This document shows positions 17,895 to 26,720 of a stretch of 64,000 bases of DNA, piece after piece. Source of the DNA: CAZENU01 sp965117035. Its GTDB lineage: Bacteria > Chloroflexota > Dehalococcoidia > Lucifugimonadales > CAZENU01. The position numbers and the translations under genes were made by a program. The stretch is taken from positions 3,224,001 to 3,288,000 of the forward strand of contig OZ220748.1 of the NCBI GenBank assembly GCA_965117035.1, given 5' to 3'. Numbering within the stretch: the stretch's first letter is position 1; every line of letters begins with the position of its first letter. The notes beneath the pieces were generated by a model. The model was given only the letters and a program-made list of their open reading frames with translations. It was not told where the DNA came from and searched no databases.

Positions 17895-17979
17895 GACCCC
17901 CTCCCTCCAGCTCCCTCCCGCCAGGGGAGGGAGGGCAAGATCTTCCCCCTCTCCCTTGACGGGAGAGGGCTGGGGTGGG
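17895..17979. repeat. Dispersed repeat family C, interrupted by IS481
   Basis: Contains CTCCCTCCCGCCAGGGGAGGG and CTTGACGGGAGAGGGCTGGGGTG, each able to form a hairpin. The repeat stops at GGGGTGGG where the IS481 element begins and seems to resume with GTGAGGGTGAA after it (19277). The same arrangement surrounds the second IS481 copy. Confidence 0.75.
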
Positions 17980-19275
17980 TACAGACCGGGTACATTGGTA
18001 ACAGATAGACCGGGCACCTGGGTAACACATTATTCCAAAATAGGAGCAGTTCTTATGAGGAGTCATGCGATGCCCTGGAACGAGTCTAGCGCGGCCTGTG
18101 AGCAGAGAGTGTTCATAGAGAGGTGGTCGATGGGGGAAGAGTCCGTTTCGGAGCTGTGCCGCCGATTCGGAATCAGCCGGAAGACGGGCTACAAGCGGAT
18201 CAACCGATTCAAGGAGGACGGCTACGAGGGTCTGGGCGACCGTATCAGCGCACCGCACTCGCATCCGAACGCGACGAGCCCTGAGGTGGCAAGGCAGTTG
18301 ATCGAGGCTAAGCGAGCCCGTCCGACGTGGGGTCCCAAGAAGCTGGTGGCCTGGCTGCGAGCTGAGGCGCCCGAGGCGCCCTGGCCGGCTCCGAGCACCG
18401 CAGGGGCGATCCTCGACCAGGCCGGCCTGGTCAAGCGGAGGCGCCGCCGCAGGAGCACCGCCCCGTGGAGCGAGCCGTTCGCCGAGGCGATAGATGCCAA
18501 CGACGTGTGGTGCATAGACTTCAAGGGGTGGTTCCGCACCGGAGACGGTAAGCGGGTCGACCCGCTTACCGTCCAGGACGCGGCGTTGCGCTACCTGCTG
18601 GCGTGCGCCGGTCTGGCCCAGCCGAGGACAGCTCAGGTGCGCCGGGTGATCGACAGAGTGTTTCGGGAGTACGGACTTCCTCGGACGATCCGCACGGACA
18701 ACGGGCCGCCGTTCGCCAGCGTCGGTCTGGGAGGGCTGACGACTCTGTCGATCTGGTGGATCAAGCTGGGGATCATCCCGGAGCGCATCGAACCCGGCCA
18801 CCCGGAGCAGAACGGCAGGCAGGAGAGGTTTCACAGAACGCTCGATGAGGAGACGGCGTCCCCGCCGCAGCCGAACGAGCGGAGCCAGCAGAGGGCGTTC
18901 GACACCTTCAGGAACGACTACAACGAGGTGCGGCCGCACGAGGCGCTTGGCCAGCAGCCTCCATCTAGCGTGTACCGACCGTCGCACCGGGAGTATCCCC
19001 GACGGGCAGAGTCGCCAGAGTACGCAAGCGGAGTCACGGTCCGAAGGGTGAGAACGAACGGCCAGATCAAGTGGAACGGAGGACTGGTCTACCTGAGCGA
19101 GGCGCTCAAGGGTGAGCCGGTCGGGCTGGTGCAGCAGGACCCCAGGTACTGGACGGTCATCTATGGCCCGCTCAGCATCGGGCTGTTGGACGACCACGCC
19201 GGTCATGTGCTGCATACCCCTACCAAACTGTTACCCAAGTGCCCGGTTTAGGTGTTACCCATGTCCCCGGTTGCA
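17980..19275 (+). mobile_element. IS481-family insertion sequence, copy 1
   Basis: About 1296 bp. Each terminus carries two copies of a motif close to ACCGGG-AC-TGGGTAACA (left at 17985-18035, right, on the other strand, at 19215-19270), so the inverted repeat is long and internally duplicated. Boundaries are good to a few bases because the flanking repeat is G-rich. The element looks identical to the one at 38730-40025, with the same orientation. Confidence 0.85.
18055..19251 (+). CDS. IS481-family transposase, copy 1
   Basis: A 398-residue integrase-core transposase. A helix-turn-helix sits near residues 35-55 (VSELCRRFGISRKTGYKRI). The DDE core is in WCIDFKGWF, IRTDNGPPF and EQNGRQERFH, followed by NEVRPHEALGQQPP, which is characteristic of IS481/IS3-type enzymes. 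The ATG at 18055 is the first good start; the frame is open further into the terminal repeat. The protein is residue-for-residue the same as at 38805-40001. Confidence 0.92.
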   Translation: MRSHAMPWNESSAACEQRVFIERWSMGEESVSELCRRFGISRKTGYKRINRFKEDGYEGLGDRISAPHSHPNATSPEVARQLIEAKRARPTWGPKKLVAWLRAEAPEAPWPAPSTAGAILDQAGLVKRRRRRRSTAPWSEPFAEAIDANDVWCIDFKGWFRTGDGKRVDPLTVQDAALRYLLACAGLAQPRTAQVRRVIDRVFREYGLPRTIRTDNGPPFASVGLGGLTTLSIWWIKLGIIPERIEPGHPEQNGRQERFHRTLDEETASPPQPNERSQQRAFDTFRNDYNEVRPHEALGQQPPSSVYRPSHREYPRRAESPEYASGVTVRRVRTNGQIKWNGGLVYLSEALKGEPVGLVQQDPRYWTVIYGPLSIGLLDDHAGHVLHTPTKLLPKCPV

Positions 19276-19308
19276 CAGTGAGGGTGAAGTCTCCGGCAGC
19301 CATACGCG

Positions 19309-20112
19309 TCAGTGGGCCCGGTCGGCGAAGTCGCCCGGCACGAAGCCGGGCGGCGCCTCGCCGCCGGCGTCGTCCTGCGGCTCGTAGCCCAGGACCTCCC
19401 GCGCGCTCTCGATCTCGGTGAAGCGCAGCGTGTTGTTGGAGATGCCGTACACGACGGCGTAACCCACCGACGGCGGCGCGTCAATGCAACGCCGCACGAG
19501 CTGGGCTGCGTCGCGGTGGCTCAGCCATAGCGCCAGGCCCGCCGGGCCGTGCGTCCGCCAGTCGTCGTCCTTGGGAACGCCGCCGATGCGGATGCTGATG
19601 CACGACAGCCCGTGCCGGTCGTGGTAGAGGCTCGCGAGGTTCTCGCCGAACGCCTTGCCGACGCCGTACAGGCAGCACGGGCGCAGGTCCGTCGTCGACA
19701 GCATCGGCAGCGGCCGCCGCAGCTTCTCCAGGCGCCCCTCCCAGATCGCCCGGTACGGGTCGGTCTCCCAGTTGACGCCCACGGTGTGGTTCGAGCTCGC
19801 GAAGATGAAGCGTCCGACGCCGGAGCGCCGGCACGCCTCCAGGACGTTGTAGGTGCCGACGATGTTGTTGGGCAGCACCGACTCCCACGGCGCGCCGCCG
19901 TTCGGGTCGCCGCCGAGATGCACCACCGCTTCCTGCCCCTCGAACGCGGGCAGGATAGCGTCCAGGTCGCCCAGGTCGGCGACGTGCGACCGGACGCCCT
20001 CCGCCTCGACCAGGTCGAGGCTCTCCAGCCGGTACAGGTCGCCCAGGTGCGCCCTCAGCGCGGACCCGATCGTGCCCGCGCCGCCGGTGATCAGAACTCG
20101 CTTGGCGTCCAA
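19309..20112 (-). CDS. NAD-dependent epimerase/dehydratase, uronate-dehydrogenase-like
   Basis: A 267-residue short-chain/extended SDR protein. The NAD site is ITGGAGTIGSALR near the N-terminus, followed by AVVHLGG. The catalytic triad region is FASSNHTVG with YGVGKAFGE supplying the YxxxK pair. Length and the SSNHTVG segment fit uronate dehydrogenase, which oxidises galacturonate or glucuronate to the aldarolactone; a related sugar is equally possible. The start is set at TTG 20112 after a GGGAGA box, since the upstream extension has no family features. It lies between IS481 and the giant LRR gene, divergent from the latter. Confidence 0.78.
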   Translation of the reverse strand: MDAKRVLITGGAGTIGSALRAHLGDLYRLESLDLVEAEGVRSHVADLGDLDAILPAFEGQEAVVHLGGDPNGGAPWESVLPNNIVGTYNVLEACRRSGVGRFIFASSNHTVGVNWETDPYRAIWEGRLEKLRRPLPMLSTTDLRPCCLYGVGKAFGENLASLYHDRHGLSCISIRIGGVPKDDDWRTHGPAGLALWLSHRDAAQLVRRCIDAPPSVGYAVVYGISNNTLRFTEIESAREVLGYEPQDDAGGEAPPGFVPGDFADRAH

Positions 20113-20278
20113 CAGGGTTCTCCCGGAATCAGCTTGCGGTCTCGTCAGGCCGCGCCCACGATAAACGGCAAGCGCCAGCCCGGTCAACCTTGGGCTGGGC
20201 CGTCGCCCGAAGTGCTATTATCGGTTGCGGGCGTCCCGCCGTTGACAGCGGTGACCAGATGTGTAGTGTTGGGGCCGG

Positions 20279-23200
20279 ATGAGAAGTCGCAGCGTCTACA
20301 GGGTCTGTGTCCTGTCACTCAAGCCAAGCTTGGCCGCGTTGGTCATTTCTGCCCTATGGTTGGCAGGCGGGCTCGCTGTCGCTCAGGCCACTCAAGTGGC
20401 CGGCCCATGCGCCAATGGCATCCCCGTCAACAATCCGCGGGCCAACGCGCTGCTCGTCCAGGACTGCAACGTGCTCCTGGCGGCTCGCGACATTCTGGCG
20501 GGCCGCGCGCGGTTGAATTGGGCGGCGGAAACCCTCATCACGGAATGGGAAGGCGTCACGGTCGACGGCTCGCCGCTCCGTGTCGTCGAGATCCGGTTTG
20601 AATCCGGACCTCTTTCCGGTCGGATTCCACCGGAGCTGGGGCGCCTGTCCGGCCTGGAGGCCCTGGTCTTCCGCATCAACGGCCTTAGAGGTTTCGTTCC
20701 GCCCGAGCTGGGAGCACTCTCCGAGTTGAGGGAGCTGGACCTGCACGGCAACCGGCTGCGCGGCCCTATCCCGCCGGAGTTGGCCGACCTTACCAAGCTG
20801 GAGAGACTGGACCTGCATGCGAATGATCTAGTGGGCTACATTCCGCCGGAGTTGGGCAGAATGCTCAGCCTGAAGCAGCTGACTCTTAGCGGCAATCGGT
20901 TTGTTGGCCCCATCCCACCACAACTGGCAGAGCTGCGGAACCTGGAGTGGCTGCAGCTCTCCCAGAATCGTTTGACAGGAGCGATCCCGCCCGAGCTGGC
21001 CGAGCTTTCCCGCTTGGAAACTCTCAGTCTTGCTTCTAATGCACTGACGGGAACCATACCGCGCCAACTGGGGCGGCTTGAGCGTCTCTTGACGCTGAAT
21101 CTCCAGTACAACCAACTGACAGGTGAGATTCCGGAAGAGTTGGCGAACCTATCCGAGCTGAGCCTGCTCTACCTCAATGGCAATCGGCTGACGGGTGAAA
21201 TCCCGACCTGGCTCGCGTATTTGTCGGAACTGGACAGTATTGTCCTCGCTGAGAATCAGCTCACCGGGCCCATTCCGGAAGAACTTGCAGCACTGGGGAA
21301 ACTACGGACCCTGTACCTCTTCGACAACGATCTCTCCGGCCCCATTCCAAAGGCTTTGGGCTGGCTCGACCGAATGGCGGACTTGAGGCTCAATGGCAAT
21401 CGGTTGACCGGCCACATTCCCGCAGAGCTGGCATACCTGCGAGAGCTCGTGGCGTTGGATCTCAGCAACAACCTCCTCACCGGTATCGTTCCACCCGGGT
21501 TGGCTGACCTTTCGAAACTGGAAGAGCTGGACGTCAGCGAAAACAGGCTGACCGGATGTGTGCCATGGTCTATGGTCCACACACCCGGAGTCCGGTTCTT
21601 GTCCCACGATGGATTGTGGACGTGCTCGCGCTACACGCCGACAGTGAAAGAGGGACACGACCTCTCGATAGAGAAGTCAGTCCTCTCTGATCGCGACAGC
21701 GTTGCCGCCGCCGGCCCACTGAGAGTCACGGGGGTCGGAGACGCGGTCAACGGCAGCGTGCGTCTGGACGGTACGACGGTCGTCTACCACCATGACGGCT
21801 CCGAGACGACCGGGGGCAGTTTCGTGTACGTGGCCCGTGACGCCACCGCGCCCCAGACCCTGATGGTGATGGTGACTGTGACGCCGGTGAACGATGTGCC
21901 GGTGGCGGCTGACGATGCGGCGAAGGTGGATGAGGGCGGGACGATCCGGGTAGACGCGTCGTCTCTGCTGCGCAACGATGCCGACGCGGACAACGAGGTG
22001 CTGATGGTCGCAAGGGTCGACGCCGCAGTCAATGGCAGGGTGTGGCTCGACGGGACGACGGTGGTCTACGAGCACGACGGCTCGGAGACGACCCTGGGCA
22101 GCTTCACGTATACGGCCAGTGACGGAGCCGCGTCCGACACCGCCACGGTGACGGTGACCGTGACGCCTGTAAACGATGCGCCGGTGGCGGTCGCTGACAC
22201 CGTGAAGGTGGACGAGGGAGGCACGGTCTCGGTGGACGTGTCGTCTCTGCTGATCAACGATGGCGACGCGGAAAACGATGCGCTGATATTCGCGGGACTC
22301 GGTGACGCAGTCAACGGTAGTGTTCGCCTGGATGGCACGACGGTCGTGTATGAGCATGACGGTTCGGAGACGACCGTGGGCAGCTTCGCGTACATGGTGA
22401 GCGATGGCGCCGCCACAGGCACGGGGATGGTGACGGTTGCCGTGACGCCGGTGAACGATGCGCCGGTGGCGGTCGCTGATACGGTGAAGGTGGACGAAGA
22501 CGGCACGGTCTCGATAGACGCGTCGTCTCTCCTGTCCAACGACACGGACCCGGACGACGAGCTGATGATCACGGCCGTCGACGGCGCGGTCAACGGCAGC
22601 GTGCGGCTGGAAGGTACGACGGTCATCTACCGGCATGACGGTTCGGAGACTTCCGATGACAGGTTCGCGTACACGGTCAGCGACGGTGCCGTGGCCGATA
22701 CCGCGATGGTGATGGTGACTGTGACGCCGGTGAACGATGCACCGGTGGCGGTCGGTGATACTGCGACGGTGGATGAGGGCGGCACGGTCCGGATAGACGC
22801 GTCGTCTCTGCTGCGCAACGATGGCGATGCGGAAAACGATCCACTGGTGGTGACGGGAGTCGGCGAGGCCGTCAACGGCGGAGTGCGGCTGGAAGGTACG
22901 ACGGTAGTCTACGAGCATGATGGTTCGGAGACGACCGATGGCAGCTTCGTGTACACGGTCAGCGATGGCGCCGCCGTGGGCACCGGGATAGTGACGGTCG
23001 CCGTGACGCCGGTGAACGATGCACCGGTGGCGGTCGGTGATACTGCGACGGTGGATGAGGGCGGCACGGTCCGGGTGGACGCGTCGTCTCTGCTGCGCAA
23101 CGATGGCGACGCGGAAAACGAGGTGCTGATGGTCGCGAGGGTCGACGGCGCGGTGAATGGCAGAGTATGGCTGGACGGTACGACGGTGGTCTACGAGCAT

Positions 23201-24250
23201 GACGGTTCGGAGACGACCGCGGGTAGCTTCGCGTATACCGTGAGCGACGGCGCCGCGACCGATACCGCCATGGTGACGGTTGCCGTGACGCCGGTGAACG
23301 ATGCGCCGGTGGCGGTCGGTGATACTGCGACGGTGGATGAGGGCGGCACGGTCCGGGTAGACGCGTCGTCTCTGCTGCGCAACGATGGCGACCCGGACAA
23401 CGAGGTGCTGATGGTCGCGAGGGTCGACGGCGCGGCAAATGGCAGAGTATGGCTGGACGGTACGACGGTGGTCTACGAGCATGACGGTTCGGAGACTACC
23501 GATGACAGCTTCGCGTACACGGTCAGCGACGGCGTCGCCGTAGGCACCGGGATAGTGACGGTCGCCGTGACGCCGGTGAACGATGCGCCGGTAGCGGTCG
23601 GTGATACTGCGACGGTGGATGAGGGCGGCACGGTCCGGGTAGACGCGTCGTCTCTGCTGCGCAACGATGGCGATGCGGAAAACGAGGTGCTGATGGTCGC
23701 GAGGGTCGACGGCGCGGTGAATGGCAGAGTATGGCTGGACGGTACGACGGTGGTCTACGAGCATGATGGTTCGGAGACAACCGATGGCAGCTTCGCGTAC
23801 ACGGTCAGCGACGGCGTCGCCGTAGGCACCGGGATAGTGACGGTCGCCGTGACGCCGGTGAACGATGCGCCGGTAGCGGTCGGTGATACTGCGACGGTGG
23901 ATGAGGGCGGCACGGTCCGGGTAGACGCGTCGTCTCTGCTGCGCAACGATGGCGATGCGGACAACGATCCACTGGTGGTCACGGGAGTCGGCGAGGCCGT
24001 CAACGGCAGCGTGCGGCTGGAAGGTACGACGGTGGTCTACGAGCATGATGGTTCAGAGACAACCGATGGCGGCTTCGCGTATACGGTCAGCGATGGCGCC
24101 GCCATGGACACCGCGATAGTGACAGTGGACGTGACGCCGGTGAATGACCTGCCGATTGGACTGATCTTCGCACTTACGCTTGGAGCCGGGCTGCTGGCGG
24201 TGGCGGCATTGCTGGGGCTTCGAGTGACAAGGCCGAGAACGGCGTCGTGA
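20279..24250 (+). CDS. Surface protein with 14 plant-type leucine-rich repeats, 8-9 cadherin-like repeats and a C-terminal membrane anchor
   Basis: A 1323-residue secreted/anchored protein. Signal-peptide-like hydrophobic segment at residues 14-37. An LRR array from about 100 to 440 comprises 14 repeats of exactly 24 residues with the plant-type pattern L..L.L..N.LTG.IP.EL..L. From residue 537 to 1287, eight repeats of 94 residues (one of 93) follow, preceded by a partial one. Each runs from VNDAPVAVGDTATVDEGG through SSLLRND and YEHDGSETT to FAYTVSDG...VTVTP, a cadherin-like/tandem-95 type calcium-binding fold. A hydrophobic helix near 1291-1312 and a basic tail end the protein, so it is probably tethered with repeats outside. 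Adhesion or host/cell recognition is inferred. ATG start. Confidence 0.88.
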   Translation: MRSRSVYRVCVLSLKPSLAALVISALWLAGGLAVAQATQVAGPCANGIPVNNPRANALLVQDCNVLLAARDILAGRARLNWAAETLITEWEGVTVDGSPLRVVEIRFESGPLSGRIPPELGRLSGLEALVFRINGLRGFVPPELGALSELRELDLHGNRLRGPIPPELADLTKLERLDLHANDLVGYIPPELGRMLSLKQLTLSGNRFVGPIPPQLAELRNLEWLQLSQNRLTGAIPPELAELSRLETLSLASNALTGTIPRQLGRLERLLTLNLQYNQLTGEIPEELANLSELSLLYLNGNRLTGEIPTWLAYLSELDSIVLAENQLTGPIPEELAALGKLRTLYLFDNDLSGPIPKALGWLDRMADLRLNGNRLTGHIPAELAYLRELVALDLSNNLLTGIVPPGLADLSKLEELDVSENRLTGCVPWSMVHTPGVRFLSHDGLWTCSRYTPTVKEGHDLSIEKSVLSDRDSVAAAGPLRVTGVGDAVNGSVRLDGTTVVYHHDGSETTGGSFVYVARDATAPQTLMVMVTVTPVNDVPVAADDAAKVDEGGTIRVDASSLLRNDADADNEVLMVARVDAAVNGRVWLDGTTVVYEHDGSETTLGSFTYTASDGAASDTATVTVTVTPVNDAPVAVADTVKVDEGGTVSVDVSSLLINDGDAENDALIFAGLGDAVNGSVRLDGTTVVYEHDGSETTVGSFAYMVSDGAATGTGMVTVAVTPVNDAPVAVADTVKVDEDGTVSIDASSLLSNDTDPDDELMITAVDGAVNGSVRLEGTTVIYRHDGSETSDDRFAYTVSDGAVADTAMVMVTVTPVNDAPVAVGDTATVDEGGTVRIDASSLLRNDGDAENDPLVVTGVGEAVNGGVRLEGTTVVYEHDGSETTDGSFVYTVSDGAAVGTGIVTVAVTPVNDAPVAVGDTATVDEGGTVRVDASSLLRNDGDAENEVLMVARVDGAVNGRVWLDGTTVVYEHDGSETTAGSFAYTVSDGAATDTAMVTVAVTPVNDAPVAVGDTATVDEGGTVRVDASSLLRNDGDPDNEVLMVARVDGAANGRVWLDGTTVVYEHDGSETTDDSFAYTVSDGVAVGTGIVTVAVTPVNDAPVAVGDTATVDEGGTVRVDASSLLRNDGDAENEVLMVARVDGAVNGRVWLDGTTVVYEHDGSETTDGSFAYTVSDGVAVGTGIVTVAVTPVNDAPVAVGDTATVDEGGTVRVDASSLLRNDGDADNDPLVVTGVGEAVNGSVRLEGTTVVYEHDGSETTDGGFAYTVSDGAAMDTAIVTVDVTPVNDLPIGLIFALTLGAGLLAVAALLGLRVTRPRTAS
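21887..24139 (+). repeat. In-frame 282-bp tandem repeats within the LRR/cadherin-like gene
   Basis: Eight tandem units of 282 bp (the third 279 bp) encode the cadherin-like domains. Units five to eight are nearly identical in DNA over long stretches, while units one to three are more diverged. That gradient indicates recent duplication or gene conversion in the 3-prime half, and copy number may vary between strains or be collapsed in assemblies. Confidence 0.9.
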
Positions 24251-24344
24251 GCCAGGTCCGTCAAACGTGTCCCGTAGAACGAAACGCCGCACGGCTCTTG
24301 ATTTCGTCCCGGAATCGACTGCCGCGGATTTCACGGATTCTCCA

Positions 24345-26066
24345 ATGACCTCCGAACACCGGCCCGCGCGCGCCCGGCGCGCCGTCGTGGAGCGTGACGC
24401 TGAGGCGCCCGCCCGTGACGGAACGGTGCTGCGCGCCGATGTCTACAGGCCGGACGCGCCGGGCCGGTTCCCCGTTGTCGTGGAGAGGACGCCGTACAAC
24501 AAGTCCGGCTTCGTCGAGCGGGGCCGGAAGCTGGCCGAGCGCGGCTACGTCTACGTCGTCCAGGACGTCCGCGGCCGATACGCCTCCGACGGCGATTTCC
24601 AGCCGGGCTTCTACAGCGCCGACCACAGGGACGCCGAGGACGGCTACGACGCCGTCGAGTGGGCCGCCGCTCTGCCGTGGTCGAACGGCCGCGTCGGCAC
24701 CGTCGGAAGCTCCTACGACGGCTGGACGCAGCTGGAGCTGGCCCACGCCCGCCCGCCGCACCTGGAGGCGATGATCCCGCAGGCCATCGCGGCCAACCTG
24801 CTCGACCGCGAGATGAGCGCCGTGCTACGACTCGGCAGGGTGCTCTGGTGGAGCGTCGTCACACTGTCGCCCGACCAGCGGATGCGCAGGGACGCCCCCT
24901 GGGGCCCGCGCACCATCGCCGAGGCCGAGCAGCTCTGGGCGGAGCGCGATCGCGTCAAGTGGCTGTGGCACCTGCCGCTCATGGACATCCCGGACGACGC
25001 CTTGTCCGGCATCGGCCCGCACTGGCGCAGGTGGCTCAGCGACCACGCGTCCGACCACTTCGGCTTCGAGGCGAAGCACTCCCGGATCGAGGTGCCCGCC
25101 CTCGTCACGACCGGCTGGTACGACCAGCAGGTCGGCGCGATCAAGAACTTCACCGGCCTCGCGGAGAACGCCGCGACCAGCAAGGCCCGCGAGCACACCA
25201 GGCTGATCGTCGGCCCCTGGACGCACGCCGGCGACCAGTGGGACCGCAAGGTCGGCGAGATCGACTTCGGGCCGGACGCGGAGCGCGACTACTACGAGGT
25301 CGCCGACCGCTGGTTCCGCGCCTGGCTCAAGGGCGACGAGTCCGCCCTCGAGGGCTGGCCCCGCGTCGAGCTGTTCGTCATGGGCGCCAACAGGTGGCGG
25401 GCCGAGGACGACTGGCCCCTGGCCCGCGCGCGGCACACCAGCTTCTACCTCCACAGCGGCGGCGCCGCAAACACGCCCGCGGGCGATGGAGCGCTGTCCC
25501 AGGAGGCGCCCGGGGACGAGCCGCCGGACGGCTACGTATACGACCCGCGTGACCCGGTCATGACGCTCTACTCGCCGCCCGGCCAGAACGAGCCCCAGGA
25601 CCAGCGACGGCTCGACGGCCGCGGCGACGTGCTCGTCTACGTCACCCCGCCGCTGGAGCGGGAGATCGAAGTGACCGGCCCCATCACGCTGCGGCTCTGG
25701 GCCGCCAGCTCGGCCCCGGACACCGACTTCATCGCCAAGCTGATCGACGTCTGGCCCAGCGGCTTCGCGCAGGAGCTCTGCTACGGCATCGTGCGCGCCC
25801 GGTACCGGGAGTCCTTCGACGCGCCGTCCCCGATCGAGCCGGGCCGGCCCTTCGAGTACACGGTGACGCTCAACCCCACGAGCAACCTGTTCAAGCCGGG
25901 GCACCGCATCCGGGTCGACGTCTCCAGCAGCGACTTCCCGAACTTCGACCGCAACCACAACACGGGCGGCGACGACTACTCCAACGCCGACCTCGCCCCG
26001 GCGAGCCAGACCATCTTCCACGACAGCGCCCGCCCGTCGAGAATCATCCTGCCAGTGATCCCCTGA
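24345..26066 (+). CDS. CocE/NonD family hydrolase, second paralogue
   Basis: A 573-residue alpha/beta hydrolase of the same family as 10834-12558. The nucleophile elbow is GSSYDG, preceded by DVRGRYASDGDFQPG, and the C-terminal jelly-roll ends with HRIRVDVSSSDFPNFDRN. ATG 24345 gives nearly the same length as the paralogue; an in-frame GTG at 24267 would add 26 residues without family features. Predicted to cleave ester or amide bonds of an unknown substrate; no signal peptide. It follows the LRR gene by about 95 bases on the same strand. Confidence 0.87.
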   Translation: MTSEHRPARARRAVVERDAEAPARDGTVLRADVYRPDAPGRFPVVVERTPYNKSGFVERGRKLAERGYVYVVQDVRGRYASDGDFQPGFYSADHRDAEDGYDAVEWAAALPWSNGRVGTVGSSYDGWTQLELAHARPPHLEAMIPQAIAANLLDREMSAVLRLGRVLWWSVVTLSPDQRMRRDAPWGPRTIAEAEQLWAERDRVKWLWHLPLMDIPDDALSGIGPHWRRWLSDHASDHFGFEAKHSRIEVPALVTTGWYDQQVGAIKNFTGLAENAATSKAREHTRLIVGPWTHAGDQWDRKVGEIDFGPDAERDYYEVADRWFRAWLKGDESALEGWPRVELFVMGANRWRAEDDWPLARARHTSFYLHSGGAANTPAGDGALSQEAPGDEPPDGYVYDPRDPVMTLYSPPGQNEPQDQRRLDGRGDVLVYVTPPLEREIEVTGPITLRLWAASSAPDTDFIAKLIDVWPSGFAQELCYGIVRARYRESFDAPSPIEPGRPFEYTVTLNPTSNLFKPGHRIRVDVSSSDFPNFDRNHNTGGDDYSNADLAPASQTIFHDSARPSRIILPVIP

Positions 26067-26320
26067 CGCCCGTGCAACTTGAGGCCTCCCGCACAACCCG
26101 TTCACCCCGAGTAGGGCCGGTGCTCTGACCGGCGCGTATCGAGGGGCGCACGCAACCTTTGCCGCCACCGCAGGCGCCGGCCACGTCCTGTCGTCCCGAA
26201 CGCAGAGAGGGACCTGGGGCGGGGTCCTCTCGACCTGGCCGGAGACGCGGCCTCCCCACCCCAGGCCCTTCACTTCGTTCAGGGCGACATTGCCGTGTAG
26301 CCTGAGCCCTGACGCGACTT
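26067..26320. repeat. Intergenic repeats of families D and B
   Basis: 26088-26170 carries the ACAACCCGTTCACCCCGAGTA end and GCGTATCGAGGGGCGCACGC of family D (compare 61268). 26190-26290 carries the family B pattern TCGTCCCGAACGCAG ... CCAGGCCCTTCACTTCGTTC. No gene is seen in this stretch. Confidence 0.6.
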
Positions 26321-26348
26321 TTGCCGCGGTGGGCGTTTCGACTACAAT
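26321..26348 (+). promoter_or_regulatory. Probable sigma-70-type promoter of the glutaredoxin-like gene
   Basis: TTGCCG (26321-26326), a 16-base spacer and TACAAT (26343-26348), about 45 bases before the proposed start. Both hexamers are four to five of six to consensus. Confidence 0.4.
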
Positions 26349-26393
26349 GACCCCACGGTCGGACCGGACCTGAACGCGGACGAGGTGTCGCCC

Positions 26394-26621
26394 TTGGCAG
26401 AGCAGATGATCGTCTACACCCATCCCGATTGCACCTACTCCGAGGCGCTGAAGGACGAGCTCCGCGAGGCCGGCACCGTCTACGAAGAGGTCAACCTCGC
26501 GCTCAATCCCGACCAGTGGCCCAAGGTGGAGGAGCTGACGGGCGGCGAGCGCATCACCCCCGTGACCGTACAGGACGGCGAGGTCTCCGTCGGCTTCCAC
26601 GGAGTCGGCTGAAGCTTCTAG
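26394..26621 (+). CDS. Glutaredoxin-like small redox protein, candidate C-terminal selenoprotein (Sec-x-x-stop)
   Basis: A thioredoxin-fold protein of about 72 residues: IVYTHPDCTYSEALKDELRE holds a CxxS redox site, and ERITPVTVQDGEVSVGF the cis-proline strand. It reaches TGA at 26610-26612 directly after GFHGVG; the frame then reads two codons (Ser, Phe) and TAG at 26619-26621. I recall small glutaredoxin-like (seleno)proteins annotated as Uxx-star, which I believe refers to this ending. A GC hairpin sits where a bacterial SECIS would be (26627-26645). If TGA is a plain stop the gene ends at 26612. Start: TTG 26394 has a GAGG box at good spacing; GTG 26385 and ATG 26406 are alternatives. Confidence 0.7.
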
Positions 26622-26626
26622 CACCC

Positions 26627-26645
26627 CCGGGGCCGTGCGCCCCGG
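26627..26645 (+). promoter_or_regulatory. SECIS-like hairpin downstream of the in-frame TGA
   Basis: CCGGGG (26627-26632) pairs with CCCCGG (26640-26645) around the loop CCGTGCG. The apical loop lies 20-26 bases after the TGA, within the distance known for bacterial SECIS elements, and contains GU. No T-run follows, so it is not an obvious terminator. Confidence 0.45.
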
Positions 26646-26691
26646 CAGAGAACATTTCCCCTGCAGCTGCAGATTTCGGATGCCACGTGAA

Positions 26692-26720
26692 TCGACATGC
26701 ACACGAGAATAGTGTACACT
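26692..26720 (+). promoter_or_regulatory. Promoter with overlapping palindromic operator of vapBC
   Basis: TCGACA (26692-26697), 17 bases, TACACT (26715-26720). The -10 hexamer is embedded in the perfect palindrome AGTGTACACT (26711-26720), and a half-site AGTGTAG follows at 26726. This fits autorepression by an antitoxin. Confidence 0.5.

Noticed and set aside
21677..24046. 789-residue minus-strand frame opposite the cadherin-like repeats
   Set aside because: It is simply the antisense of the 282-bp repeats, with Arg/His-rich periodic sequence and no known fold.
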